Source: Rubrivivax sp. (GTDB taxonomy: Bacteria; Pseudomonadota; Gammaproteobacteria; Burkholderiales; Burkholderiaceae). From it: a stretch of 64,000 bases of DNA. Shown piece by piece: positions 24,934 through 33,921 of this stretch. Location of the stretch: contig JAEUOZ010000074.1 in assembly GCA_016790225.1 (NCBI GenBank), positions 96,767 through 160,766 of the forward strand, read 5' to 3'. Positions within the stretch are counted from its first letter, which is position 1; each line of letters begins with the position of its first letter. The position numbers and the translations under genes were made by a program. Below the pieces are notes generated by a model. The model was not told where the DNA came from. It was given only the letters and a program-made list of their open reading frames with translations, and did no database searches.

Positions 24934-25476
24934 ATGAGCAAAGCCAACAAGAAAGCACGCGTCATGGATGGCTTCACGCGCCCTTCCCTGCCGGCCATCG
25001 ACGCACTCGATGGCGAGCATCGCCAGGTGATGGATGCGCTGGGTGATCTGGCGCGGCTCATCGCCTTGCTGGACAGCGAAGGCGTGACCGACAAGAGCCG
25101 CAAGCTGGCGCGCCACATCTGCACCTTCTTCACGCAACATGCACGCGAGCACCATGCGGCCGAAGAGCGGCTGATCTTTCCGGGCTTGCTCAAGAGCAGC
25201 GATGAGACCTTGGTGCAGCACGTGATCCGGTTGCAGCAGGACCATGGCTGGCTCGAAGAGGACTGGCTGGAACTGGAACCGCAGCTTGAAGCGGCCGCCA
25301 ACGGCTTCAGCTGGTACGACCTGGATACGCTGCGCGCAGCCCTGCCCGTCTTCGAGCAGCTCTACCGTGATCACATCGCCCTGGAAGAATCGCTGATCTA
25401 TCCCGAGGCGCGTCGGCGCCAGGCCGTCGAAGACGCCGCGGCAGAAGGGCGTGCGCAGGCCGACGTCCAGGGCTGA
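24934..25476 (+). CDS. Hemerythrin-domain protein
   Basis: A 180-residue four-helix-bundle protein likely to bind a non-heme di-iron centre. Candidate ligands follow the hemerythrin pattern: H29 (DGEHRQ), H69/H73/H74 with E77 (QHAREHHAAEE), H104 with E108 (DHGWLEE), and H147 with E151 (DHIALEESLIYP). Bacterial versions sense or buffer oxygen, NO or iron. AGGAG six bases upstream favours the second ATG of a pair, at 24934 (the first is 24931). It diverges from aceA; no functional partner is adjacent. Confidence 0.88.
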   Translation: MSKANKKARVMDGFTRPSLPAIDALDGEHRQVMDALGDLARLIALLDSEGVTDKSRKLARHICTFFTQHAREHHAAEERLIFPGLLKSSDETLVQHVIRLQQDHGWLEEDWLELEPQLEAAANGFSWYDLDTLRAALPVFEQLYRDHIALEESLIYPEARRRQAVEDAAAEGRAQADVQG

Positions 25477-25521
25477 GGCATCGATCGCGGCGACAGGCCG
25501 CTCACCTGCCCCTCTTTTGGT

Positions 25522-25536
25522 CCCCGCCAAGCGGGG
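25522..25536. terminator. Small GC hairpin after the hemerythrin gene
   Basis: CCCCGC-CAA-GCGGGG is a perfect 6-bp stem 45 bases after the stop codon. A T-rich patch precedes it rather than follows it, so it would fit termination only weakly in the plus direction. The rest of the gap up to 25723 holds the promoter of the protease gene; nothing else is recognisable. Confidence 0.35.
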
Positions 25537-25723
25537 TTGCCAAAGCCCCTGCTTGATGCAGTTCCCGGCCTGAAGCCGTCCTGTGACGTACGGATACACA
25601 AACGGGGTGTAACAGCCGGGGTCGGGCGATTGCCAAGGGGTCGCCCACATGGCGACACTGCGCGCTCGCCGTTGCGCACCGGATCGGTGCGTGATGACCG
25701 GGTCACACGCAAGAGGGCAAGCC

Positions 25724-28723
25724 GTGAACATTCATCGGATCGTGAGAGTCCTGAGCCGCTGCATCGGCGCTGCAGCGGTCAGCCTGGGCGCGACCACGGC
25801 CTGGGCGCAGCCTGCTCCTTCCCAGGCGCTGGATGAGCTCGCGTCGCGTGCGGCATCCCAGGGCTCGGTGCGGGTGATCGTCGGGCTGGACATGGTCACC
25901 CGCGCCGAAGCCGTGCTGGGCGCGGCGGCGGCCCAGCAGCAGCGCCGCGACATCGGCAATGCGCAGGCCGCTGCCGTGGCCCAGCTGCTGACGAATACGC
26001 TCTCACGCGTCAAGGCTCGCTTCGAGACCGTTCCCTACATGGCCCTCGAAGTCGACGCCAATGCGCTGGCGCGCCTGCGGGCATCACCGCTGATCCGTCA
26101 CATCCAGGAAGACGCGCTGGACGCGCCCTCGATGCTGCAGAGCAACCCGCTGATCAATGCGCCCACGGCCTGGGGGCGCGGCTTCATCGGCACGGGCTGG
26201 GCGGTGGCCGTGCTCGATACCGGCGTCGACAAGTCTCACGAGTTCCTGGCCGGCAAGGTGGTCTCGGAAGCCTGCTATTCGACGACCAGCGGCACCACCT
26301 CCGAATCCGTCTGCCCGGGCGGCGCGGCATCCAGCACCGCTGCGGGTTCCGGCGTGCACTGCACCGGCTCCGCAGACTGCCCCCACGGCACCCACGTGGC
26401 CGGTACGGCCGCGGGCGGCACGCGCCCTTCCGACGGCTCGCACGGTGTCGCCTATGGCGCCAACATCATCGCGATGCAGGTCTTCAGCCGCTTTCCCAAC
26501 TACAACGGATCCGGTCAGACCCGCATGCTCTCCTACAGCAGCGATCAGATGCTGGCGCTCGAGCGCGTCTATGCGCTGCGCAACACCTACAACATCGCCG
26601 CGGTGAACATGAGTCTGGGAGGCGGTAACTTCGCCAGCAACTGCGATTCGGATTCGCGCAAGGCCATCATCGACAACCTTCGGGCGGCCGGCATCGCGAC
26701 CGTCGCCTCGGCCGGCAACAGCTACTACACCGCCAGCATGGGTGCACCGGCCTGCATCTCTTCGGCCATCAGCGTGGGCGCCACGTGTGACTCTGCCGGT
26801 GGATGGGCCTGCGCGACCGGTGTGAACGGCATCGCCGCGTATTCCAACATCGCCAGCTTTGTTTCCTTGCTCGCACCGGGCAGCTACATCACGTCATCGG
26901 TTCCCGGCAATGCCTACTCGGAATACAACGGCACCTCGATGGCGGCGCCGCACGTCGCCGGCGCCTGGGCGCTGTACAAGCAATGGAAGCCGGGAAGCTC
27001 CGTGACCGATGCGCTCAACGAATTCCGCAGCAATGGCCTGACGGTCAATGACACGCGCAGCGGTGGCACGGTGACCGGCATGAAGCGCATCGATCTGGCC
27101 TTCATCGGCGCGGCCAGCAGCTTCCCGCTGACCGTCACGCGGGCAGGCGCCGCAGCAGCATCAGGAACCGTCACCTCCGCGCCGGCAGGCATCAATTGCG
27201 GCGCAGACTGCAGCGAGAGCTACCCCTCGGGCACCAGCGTCACACTGACGGCCGCAGCCGGCAGCGGCGCCGTATTCGCCGGCTGGAGCGGCGCCTGCTC
27301 CGGGACGGCGGCCACCTGTACCGTCAGCATGAGCGCAGCCCGCGCGGTGACGGCGACCTTCGATGCGCCGCCGTCCACAACCGTCAGCTTCTCGGCGGCA
27401 AGCTACAGCGTCAACGAAGGCTCGGCCACGGTCGCCATCACTGTCACGCGCAGCTCCGGCGTCGGCACGGCCAGCGTCAGCTTCGCCACGGCCAACGGCA
27501 CGGCACAGGCCGGCTCCGACTACACCGCGCGCAGCGGCGTCGTGAGCTTCGCCGCTGGCGTGACAAGCCGGACCTTCACGGTGGCCATCACCAACGACAC
27601 GGCGGTGGAAGGCAACGAAACCTTCAGCGTCAGCCTCAGCAGCCCGACCGGTGCCACACTGGGTTCGCCCAGCACCACCACTGTGACCATCGTCGACAAC
27701 GACACGGCGCCAGCGGCCACGCTGCAGCTCAGTGCGGCAAGCTACAGCGTGAATGAAGGCGCCGGCACGGCGACCATCACGGTCAACCGCAGCAGCGGCA
27801 CGGGAACGGCCTCGGTCAGCTACGCCACGAGCAACGGCACCGCCACGGCCGGCGCGGATTACAGCGCCACGTCCGGTGTGTTGAGCTTCGGCTCCGGAGT
27901 GACCTCGGCATCGTTCACGGTGCCGATCATCAACGACAGCACGCCCGAAGCCACCGAGACCTTCACGGTGACGCTCAGCGCACCCTCGGGCGCGACACTC
28001 GCGTCGCCCAGCAGCGCCACCGTGAGCATCGTCGACAACGACAGCGCGCCGACCGCGACGATCCAGTTCAGCAGCGCAAGCTACAGCGTGAATGAGGGCG
28101 CCGGCACGGTCACGGTCTCCGTCACTCGCAGCAGCGGCACGGGAGCGGCCTCGGTCAACTACGCCACCAGCAACGGCACGGCCACGGCGGGCGCCGACTA
28201 CACCGCCACCTCCGGCACGCTGAGCTTTAGCTCGGGCGTGACGACAGCCTCCTTCACGGTGCCCATCACCAATGACAGCACGGTGGAGCCCAACGAGACC
28301 TTCACGGTCAGCCTGAGCAGCCCGGTGGGCGGCAGCCTGGGGTCGCCGGGCACGGCAACGGTGACGATCGTCGACAACGACACGGCGCCCAGCACGACGG
28401 TGCAGTTCCATTCGGCCACCTACAGCGTGAACGAAGGCGCCAGCACCGTGGCGATCACGGTCACCCGCAGCAGCGGCGTGGGCACCGCTTCGGTGTCCTT
28501 CGCCACCTCCAACCTCAGCGCCCTCGCGGGATCGGACTATGTGTCACGGACCGGTGTGCTGAGCTTTGCGGAGGGCGTGACCAGCCGGACCTTCACGGTT
28601 GCCATCGTCAACAACACGATCGCCGAGCCCTCGGAGACCTTCCGCATCACCCTCAGCAGCCCCGTCGGCGCCACCCTGGGTGCCAACAGCCAGGCCACGG
28701 TCACGATCATCGACAACGATTGA
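25724..28723 (+). CDS. Secreted subtilisin-like serine protease with Calx-beta repeats
   Basis: The 999 residues begin with a signal peptide (cleavage after about residue 29, TTAWAQ). An I9-type propeptide follows (about 45-125: VRVIVGLDM ... LARLRASPLIRHIQED). The S8 domain (about 140-455) has catalytic D165 (VLDTGVD), H221 (HGTHVAG), the oxyanion Asn in SAGNS and S405 (GTSMAAPH). A bacterial-repeat beta domain (about 467-550) with four Cys comes next, then four Calx-beta domains of exactly 113 residues each (551-999). Calx-beta repeats bind calcium and stiffen surface or secreted proteins. The chain stops right after the last repeat, with no sorting signal or autotransporter barrel. GTG at 25724 is chosen for its AGAGGG site; ATG 25694 is the alternative. 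Confidence 0.92.
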   Translation: MNIHRIVRVLSRCIGAAAVSLGATTAWAQPAPSQALDELASRAASQGSVRVIVGLDMVTRAEAVLGAAAAQQQRRDIGNAQAAAVAQLLTNTLSRVKARFETVPYMALEVDANALARLRASPLIRHIQEDALDAPSMLQSNPLINAPTAWGRGFIGTGWAVAVLDTGVDKSHEFLAGKVVSEACYSTTSGTTSESVCPGGAASSTAAGSGVHCTGSADCPHGTHVAGTAAGGTRPSDGSHGVAYGANIIAMQVFSRFPNYNGSGQTRMLSYSSDQMLALERVYALRNTYNIAAVNMSLGGGNFASNCDSDSRKAIIDNLRAAGIATVASAGNSYYTASMGAPACISSAISVGATCDSAGGWACATGVNGIAAYSNIASFVSLLAPGSYITSSVPGNAYSEYNGTSMAAPHVAGAWALYKQWKPGSSVTDALNEFRSNGLTVNDTRSGGTVTGMKRIDLAFIGAASSFPLTVTRAGAAAASGTVTSAPAGINCGADCSESYPSGTSVTLTAAAGSGAVFAGWSGACSGTAATCTVSMSAARAVTATFDAPPSTTVSFSAASYSVNEGSATVAITVTRSSGVGTASVSFATANGTAQAGSDYTARSGVVSFAAGVTSRTFTVAITNDTAVEGNETFSVSLSSPTGATLGSPSTTTVTIVDNDTAPAATLQLSAASYSVNEGAGTATITVNRSSGTGTASVSYATSNGTATAGADYSATSGVLSFGSGVTSASFTVPIINDSTPEATETFTVTLSAPSGATLASPSSATVSIVDNDSAPTATIQFSSASYSVNEGAGTVTVSVTRSSGTGAASVNYATSNGTATAGADYTATSGTLSFSSGVTTASFTVPITNDSTVEPNETFTVSLSSPVGGSLGSPGTATVTIVDNDTAPSTTVQFHSATYSVNEGASTVAITVTRSSGVGTASVSFATSNLSALAGSDYVSRTGVLSFAEGVTSRTFTVAIVNNTIAEPSETFRITLSSPVGATLGANSQATVTIIDND
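27374..28723 (+). repeat. Four in-frame 339-bp Calx-beta repeats
   Basis: The marker codons for YSVNEG recur at 27404, 27743, 28082 and 28421, an exact 339-base spacing with no insertion or deletion. Copies 2 and 3 are most alike (GAGT-, TGTAS/ASVxYATSNGTATAGADY), and copies 1 and 4 share GVGTASVSFAT and GVTSRTFTVAI. Each unit ends in (V/I)DND. The pattern points to recent duplication or gene conversion inside the gene. Confidence 0.93.
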
Positions 28724-28758
28724 TCCCAGGGTCGGCCCCTTGGCCGGCCCCCGGCAAC

Positions 28759-28795
28759 CCACGGCCCTGCCCGCCTCACAGCGGCAGGGCCGTGG
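28759..28795 (+). terminator. Terminator of the protease gene, overlapping the 3' end of the Lrp gene
   Basis: A perfect 13-bp stem (CCACGGCCCTGCC/GGCAGGGCCGTGG) with an 11-base loop is followed by TCTTCTT. It begins 35 bases after the protease stop. The loop contains the stop codon of the convergent regulator (28776-28778) and the right arm encodes its last residues (TALPL). Confidence 0.75.
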
Positions 28796-29255
28796 TCTTC
28801 TTCACCGTACGCAGCACCAGCATCGAGTTCGAACGCTCGACGCCGGGCAGGCGCATCAGCACCTCGGTGTGGAAGCGTTCCAGGTCTTCCGCATCGCGGT
28901 AGGCAAAGCGGATCAGGTAGTCGTTGGCCCCGGCGACGTAGAAGCAGTCCAGGATCTGCGGCTCGTCACGCACCGCCTGCTCGAAACGTTCGAGCTGACC
29001 GTTGCTCATCGACTCCAGGTTGATGATGGTGTAGCTCGTGCCGTGCGCCCCGACGGCACGCGGGTTCAGCAGCGCCACATACTGCGCAATGACGCCCGCC
29101 TCTTCCAGCTGCTTGACGCGGCGCAGGCAGGCCGAAGGCGACAGATGCACCCGCTGCGCCAGCTGCAGGTTGGTGAGTCTCCCGTCCTGCTGCAGTTCAC
29201 GCAGGATCTCGCGGTCGATCGCATCCAGTTGCGGCTGTGAGCCCGGGTTTCGCAT
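28776..29255 (-). CDS. Lrp/AsnC-family transcriptional regulator
   Basis: The 159 residues have an AsnC-type helix-turn-helix (about 8-68: LDAIDREILRELQQDGR, LAQRVHLSPSACLRRVKQLEEAGVI) and a RAM ligand domain (about 75-155: TSYTIINLESMSNGQLERFEQ, CFYVAGANDYLIRF, LPGVERSNSMLVLRTVKKT). Members sense amino acids or small metabolites. It is divergent from puuB at the head of the polyamine island, so it most likely regulates that island and itself. ATG 29255 is chosen because the frame upstream is not protein-like. The start codon lies inside a 13-bp palindrome. Confidence 0.92.
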   Translation of the reverse strand: MRNPGSQPQLDAIDREILRELQQDGRLTNLQLAQRVHLSPSACLRRVKQLEEAGVIAQYVALLNPRAVGAHGTSYTIINLESMSNGQLERFEQAVRDEPQILDCFYVAGANDYLIRFAYRDAEDLERFHTEVLMRLPGVERSNSMLVLRTVKKTTALPL

Positions 29256-29263
29256 GAAATGCG
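29251..29263. promoter_or_regulatory. Operator candidate 1 (CGCAT-GAA-ATGCG)
   Basis: A perfect 5-bp-arm palindrome that includes the ATG of the Lrp-type gene. Protein bound here would block its own expression. It shares the CGCATGWWATGCG pattern with the site 31 bases away. Confidence 0.6.
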
Positions 29264-29281
29264 GTGGAAGCCTCGTTCTTG

Positions 29282-29294
29282 CGCATGATATGCG
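29282..29294. promoter_or_regulatory. Operator candidate 2 (CGCAT-GAT-ATGCG)
   Basis: The second copy of the palindrome lies in the gap between the regulator and puuB. Centre-to-centre distance to copy 1 is 31 bases, close to three helical turns, so both would face the same side of DNA. That suits the multimeric binding of Lrp proteins. Confidence 0.6.
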
Positions 29295-29430
29295 AAGCAT
29301 CCGGGCAGGCCCTGAGGCCGCTTGCACACACATTGCGCCGGCCCGGGCATAGACTGGACGTGGCTCTATCTTCCCTGGCCCCTTCGTGGCATGTGCCCGC
29401 CGGCACGCGCCCGATGTCCGGCCGCGCCGC

Positions 29431-30744
29431 ATGACGCTGGATACCGTCGACCGCAGACTGACCCGCCATTCCTACTACGAGGCCAGCGCGCCGCGTGGCC
29501 CGGCGCACGCCCCGCTCCAGGGCACGGCGCGCTGCGACGTCGCGATCGTCGGCGGCGGCCTGGCCGGGCTCTCGGCCGCGCTGGAACTGGCCGAACGGGG
29601 CTTTGATGTGCGCGTGCTGGAGGCGCAACACCTGGGCTTCGGCGCCAGCGGCCGCAACGGCGGCCAGGCCATCCACGGTTATGCCTGCGATCAGGAGACG
29701 CTGGAACATCAGCTGGGCGAAACGGCGGCCCGGCAGGCCTGGGATCTGTCGATCGCCGCGCTCGATCTGATCCGCGAGCGCATCGCACGGCATGCCATCG
29801 CCTGCCACTGGCAGGACGGTTACCTCGGGCTGGCCACCACCGCCGGCAAAGGGCGCGCACTGGCGGCCTGGGCCGACGGCATCGCCAGCCGCTATGGCTA
29901 CCCGCTGCAACGCATCGCGCCTGGCGAGATCCGCAGCTGGATCGATTCACCGCGCTTTCACAGCGGCATTCATGATCCCCGCTCGGGACACCTGCATCCG
30001 CTGCTCTATACGCAGGGCATCGCGCGCGCCGCAGCGGCCGCCGGCGCCCGGCTGCATGAAGGCAGCCCGGTCACGGCCCTGCAGCGCGGCAGGACGATCA
30101 CCCTGCGCACCCCGCAAGGCGAGCTGCAGGCCGCGCAGGTGCTGCTGGCCGGCAATGTGTACCTGCAGGATCTGGCACCGGCACTGCAGGCGCGCATCAT
30201 GCCGGTCGGCACCTACATCGCCTGCACCGAGCCGCTGGGCGCCGATGCCGCGCAGGGCTTGATCCCCAGCCGCAGCGCGGTGTGCGACACCAACTTCGTG
30301 CTGGACTACTTCCGCACCACGGCCGATCACCGCCTGCTCTATGGTGGGCGCGTCAGCTACTCCACCGCCACGCCCATGAACCTGGCCCAGAGCATGCAGC
30401 GCCGCATGCTGCTGAGCTTTCCCCAGCTGGCCGGCAAGCGCATCGACTACGCCTGGGGCGGCTTCGTGGACATCACGATGAACCGGGCGCCGGATTTCGG
30501 CCGTTTGCCCTCCGCGGTGCCGGGCGACGCACCGGTCTACTACCTGCAGGGCTTTTCAGGCCATGGCCTGGCGCTTACCGGGATGGCCGGCAAACTGGTG
30601 GCCGAAGCCATGAGCGGCGATGCCTCCCGATTCGATCTGTTCAGCCGCCTGAAGCACCGGCCCTTTCCGGGCGGGCGCTGGCTGCGCACACCGGCCCTGG
30701 TGCTGGGCATGGCCTGGTACCGACTGCGGGACCTGCTGGCATGA
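29431..30744 (+). CDS. puuB: FAD-dependent oxidase, gamma-glutamylputrescine oxidoreductase type
   Basis: A 437-residue DAO-fold flavoprotein. The FAD Rossmann motif VAIVGGGLAGLSAALELAE starts near residue 37. GFGASGRNGGQ is typical of PuuB/OrdL proteins, and YYLQGFSGHGLALTGMAGKL near the C-terminus completes the FAD site. PuuB oxidises gamma-glutamylputrescine to the gamma-glutamyl aminoaldehyde plus H2O2 and ammonia. I use ATG 29431, since LTRHSYYEASA matches the usual family N-terminus. It sits between the Lrp-type regulator and puuA. Confidence 0.87.
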   Translation: MTLDTVDRRLTRHSYYEASAPRGPAHAPLQGTARCDVAIVGGGLAGLSAALELAERGFDVRVLEAQHLGFGASGRNGGQAIHGYACDQETLEHQLGETAARQAWDLSIAALDLIRERIARHAIACHWQDGYLGLATTAGKGRALAAWADGIASRYGYPLQRIAPGEIRSWIDSPRFHSGIHDPRSGHLHPLLYTQGIARAAAAAGARLHEGSPVTALQRGRTITLRTPQGELQAAQVLLAGNVYLQDLAPALQARIMPVGTYIACTEPLGADAAQGLIPSRSAVCDTNFVLDYFRTTADHRLLYGGRVSYSTATPMNLAQSMQRRMLLSFPQLAGKRIDYAWGGFVDITMNRAPDFGRLPSAVPGDAPVYYLQGFSGHGLALTGMAGKLVAEAMSGDASRFDLFSRLKHRPFPGGRWLRTPALVLGMAWYRLRDLLA

Positions 30745-30984
30745 GTCGAGCCGATAAGCTGCCCGGATGCGGCACCGCGCCCATGATCGATGCGGTGTGC
30801 GCCACAGGGACCACCTCGCGCCCGTGCGGCGCGGGGAAGGCTTCTGCCGCGCGGGCGCGTCGCAGCACCCCCGTTGCCAACTGGCGCGAGCGGCCGCGCG
30901 CGCCCTTGCCCTGACAGCCCACGCCGCTCTTCGCGACGCGGCCCGGCGGCTGCGCGCCCCCACCGAATCCAGCACAGGTGCCTC
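30745..30984. other. 240-bp gap between puuB and puuA
   Basis: No gene is recognised. It probably carries a separate promoter for puuA and the following genes. Two ATGCG half-sites appear (near 30768 and 30790), but not the full palindrome seen before the regulator. No strong terminator is evident. Confidence 0.4.
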
Positions 30985-32352
30985 ATGGCCACAAAGTCCC
31001 ATTTCAGCTTCGGCGATCTCGAAAACTGGCTCAACGAACGCCGCGTCACGGAAATCGAATGCCTGGTGCCCGACCTCACGGGCGTCGCGCGCGGCAAGAT
31101 CCTGCCGCGCCAGAAGTTCAACGAAGACCGCGGCATGCGGCTGCCCGAGGTGGTGGTCGCGATGGGCGTGACGGGCGAATTCCCCGAAGAGGGCCCGTAC
31201 TACGACGTCATCAGCCCGACCGACCACGACATGCACCTGCGGCCCGATCCGAGCACCGTGCGGATCGTGCCCTGGGCGGCCGACCCCACGGCGCAGGTCA
31301 TCCACGACTGCTACGACCGTGACGGCAAGCTGATCCCCTATGCGCCGCGCTCGGTGCTGCGCCGCGTGTGCGATCTGTATGCCGCCGAGGGCTGGGATCC
31401 GATCGTGGCGCCCGAGCTGGAGTTCTACCTCGTCGCGCGCAACACCGATCCGGACGTGCCGCTGAAGCCGCCCATCGGCCGCAGCGGCCGCAGCGAGACC
31501 TCGCGCCAGGCCTACAGCATCGATGCGGTCAACGAATTCGACCCGCTGTTCGAGGATGTCTACGAGTACTGCGACAAGATGGAGCTGAACGTGGACACGC
31601 TGATCCACGAAGTGGGCGCCGGGCAGATGGAGATCAACTTCTTCCACGCGCACCCGCTGGGCCTGGCCGACGAGGTGTTCCTGTTCAAGCGCACGGTGCG
31701 AGAGGCGGCGCTGCGGCACGACATGTTTGCCACCTTCATGGCCAAGCCCATCGCGGGTGAGCCGGGCAGCGCGATGCACATCCACCAGAGCATCGTCGAC
31801 CATGCCACCGGCCGCAACATCTTCAGCAATGAGGACGGCAGCCCGAGCGACAGCTTCCGCTGGTTCATCGGCGGGCTGCAGCGCTACATACCGGCCGCGA
31901 TGTCGCTCTTTGCGCCTTACGTGAACAGTTATCGCCGGCTCGCCCGCTTCACCGCCGCGCCGATCAACATCCAGTGGGGCACGGACAACCGCACCGTGGG
32001 CATCCGCTCGCCCCTGGCGTCGCCGGCCGCGCGTCGCATCGAGAACCGCGTGATCGGCGCCGATGCCAACCCCTACGTGGCGCTGGCCGCCACCATGGCC
32101 TGCGGCTACCTGGGCATCAAGAAGCAGCTGGAGCCCACGCCGGAGTGCAAGGGCGATGCCTACCTGGGCGACTACCAGCTGCCGCGCAGCCTGGGCGAGG
32201 CGCTGCAGCTGCTGCGCGAGGAAGCCGATCTGGCCGAGGTGCTGGGCGCCGGCTTCATCACCGTGTACTCCGAGATCAAGGAGATCGAGTACGCCGAATT
32301 CATGAAGGTGATCTCGCCCTGGGAGCGCGAACACCTGTTGCTGCACGTTTGA
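30985..32352 (+). CDS. puuA: Gamma-glutamylputrescine synthetase (glutamine synthetase family)
   Basis: A 455-residue GS-fold ligase that couples glutamate to an amine using ATP. Recognisable blocks are EIECLVPDLTGVARGK, APELEFYLV (metal-binding Glu), GAGQMEINF, GSAMHIHQS (nucleotide/ammonia region), NIQWGTDNRTVGIR and RIENRVIGADANPY. The usual adenylylation Tyr region of GlnA is absent. With puuB and puuC beside it, the putrescine-specific role is well supported. ATG 30985 gives the standard N-terminus. Confidence 0.92.
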   Translation: MATKSHFSFGDLENWLNERRVTEIECLVPDLTGVARGKILPRQKFNEDRGMRLPEVVVAMGVTGEFPEEGPYYDVISPTDHDMHLRPDPSTVRIVPWAADPTAQVIHDCYDRDGKLIPYAPRSVLRRVCDLYAAEGWDPIVAPELEFYLVARNTDPDVPLKPPIGRSGRSETSRQAYSIDAVNEFDPLFEDVYEYCDKMELNVDTLIHEVGAGQMEINFFHAHPLGLADEVFLFKRTVREAALRHDMFATFMAKPIAGEPGSAMHIHQSIVDHATGRNIFSNEDGSPSDSFRWFIGGLQRYIPAAMSLFAPYVNSYRRLARFTAAPINIQWGTDNRTVGIRSPLASPAARRIENRVIGADANPYVALAATMACGYLGIKKQLEPTPECKGDAYLGDYQLPRSLGEALQLLREEADLAEVLGAGFITVYSEIKEIEYAEFMKVISPWEREHLLLHV

Positions 32353-32364
32353 GGAGACCCACGC

Positions 32365-33789
32365 ATGACCCCCGTCACCGAGACTGCGCCGGCCGGCACC
32401 CTGCACCAGGGCCGCAGCACGCGCGAATGGCAGGCTGCCGATGCCGCGCACTTCCTGCATCCGTTCACCGATTTCAAGGCGCTGGCGGCCAAGGGCGCGC
32501 GCGTGATCACGCGCGCAGACAACATCTACCTCACCGACAGCGACGGCCACCGCATCCTCGACGCGATGAGCGGCCTGTGGTGCGTGAACGTCGGCTACGG
32601 GCAGAAGGCGCTGGTGGACGCTGCCGCGCACCAGATGCAGGAGCTGCCCTTCTACAACGCCTTCTTCCAGACCGCCACGCCCCCGGCCATCGAGCTGGCC
32701 GAACTGCTGGCCGAGGTCTCCCCGCCCTCGTTCCAGCATGTCTTCTTCTCCGGCTCGGGCTCCGAAGGCAACGACACCGTCGTGCGCATGGTGCGCCGCT
32801 ACTGGGATGTGCTGGGCCAGCCGCAGCGCCAGGTCATCATCAGCCGCCGCAACGCCTACCACGGCAGCACCATGGCCGGGGCTTCTCTGGGCGGCATGAG
32901 CGGCATGCACGCCCAGGGCGGCCTGCCGATCCCCGGCATCGAGCACATCGAGCAGCCCTACTGGTGGAAGCACGGGCGCCCGCAAGGGCTCAGCCGCGCC
33001 GCCTTCGGCCTGGTGGCCGCGCGCTGGCTGGAAGAACGCATCCTGGCCATCGGCCCGGAGAAAGTGGCCGCCTTCATCGGTGAGCCCATTCAGGGCGCGG
33101 GCGGCGTGATCATCCCGCCGCCCACCTACTGGCCCGAAGTGCAGCGCATCTGTGATCGCTACGGCATCCTGCTGGTCAGCGACGAGGTCATCTGCGGTTT
33201 CGGCCGCACGGGCAACTGGTTCGGCTGCGAAACCCTGGGCAGCCGGCCCGATCTGATGACCTTCGCCAAGGGCGTGACCAGCGGCTACGTGCCGCTGGGC
33301 GGCGTGCTGGTGGGCGAACGGGTGGCCCGCGTGCTGATCGAGCAAGGCGGCGAGTTCGAGCACGGCTACACCTACAGCGGGCACCCGGTGGCTTGCGCCG
33401 TCGCACTGGCCAACATCCGCCTCATCCAGCAGCAGCGGCTGGTGGAGCACGTGCGCGACGATGTCGGCCCGTACCTGGCGCAGTGCTTTGCGGCACTGGG
33501 CGCTCACCCCTTGGTCGGCGACGCCGAGACCTGCGGCCTGATGGGCGCCTTGCTGCTGGTGAAGAACAAGACCACCGGCGAAGCTTTCGAGGAATCGCGT
33601 GCCATCGGCATGGTCTGCCGCGGCCACTGCTTTGCCAACGGGCTGATCATGCGGGCGGTCGGCGATCGCATGATCATCGCGCCGCCCCTGGTGATTACCC
33701 GCGGCCAGATCGACGAGATGGTGCAGCTGATCCGCAAGTGCCTCGATCTGACGCTGGCGCATGCACAACATCAGGGATGGCTGGCCTGA
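32365..33789 (+). CDS. spuC: Putrescine/polyamine:pyruvate aminotransferase (class III, SpuC-like)
   Basis: This 474-residue PLP aminotransferase has the omega-transaminase layout: HPFTDFKALAAKGARVI, DGHRILDAMSGLWCVN, FFSGSGSEGNDT, SDEVICGFGRTGNWFG and the PLP lysine K302 in TFAKGVTSGYVPLGGV. Relatives such as SpuC transfer the amino group of putrescine to pyruvate to give 4-aminobutyraldehyde. It starts 12 bases after puuA, in the same transcript. It offers a glutamate-free route parallel to PuuA-PuuB. Confidence 0.9.
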   Translation: MTPVTETAPAGTLHQGRSTREWQAADAAHFLHPFTDFKALAAKGARVITRADNIYLTDSDGHRILDAMSGLWCVNVGYGQKALVDAAAHQMQELPFYNAFFQTATPPAIELAELLAEVSPPSFQHVFFSGSGSEGNDTVVRMVRRYWDVLGQPQRQVIISRRNAYHGSTMAGASLGGMSGMHAQGGLPIPGIEHIEQPYWWKHGRPQGLSRAAFGLVAARWLEERILAIGPEKVAAFIGEPIQGAGGVIIPPPTYWPEVQRICDRYGILLVSDEVICGFGRTGNWFGCETLGSRPDLMTFAKGVTSGYVPLGGVLVGERVARVLIEQGGEFEHGYTYSGHPVACAVALANIRLIQQQRLVEHVRDDVGPYLAQCFAALGAHPLVGDAETCGLMGALLLVKNKTTGEAFEESRAIGMVCRGHCFANGLIMRAVGDRMIIAPPLVITRGQIDEMVQLIRKCLDLTLAHAQHQGWLA

Positions 33790-33921
33790 GCACCCGGGCA
33801 TGACGTTTGCGCGTAAGCCACACCTGCGCGCTTCCCCGCATGGCCCATGCCTTGGGCTCGCTGGGAAACTTTGCCCCGAAACGACGATTGCACCCCTACA
33901 GACTGCCCAGGAGGTTTTTCC

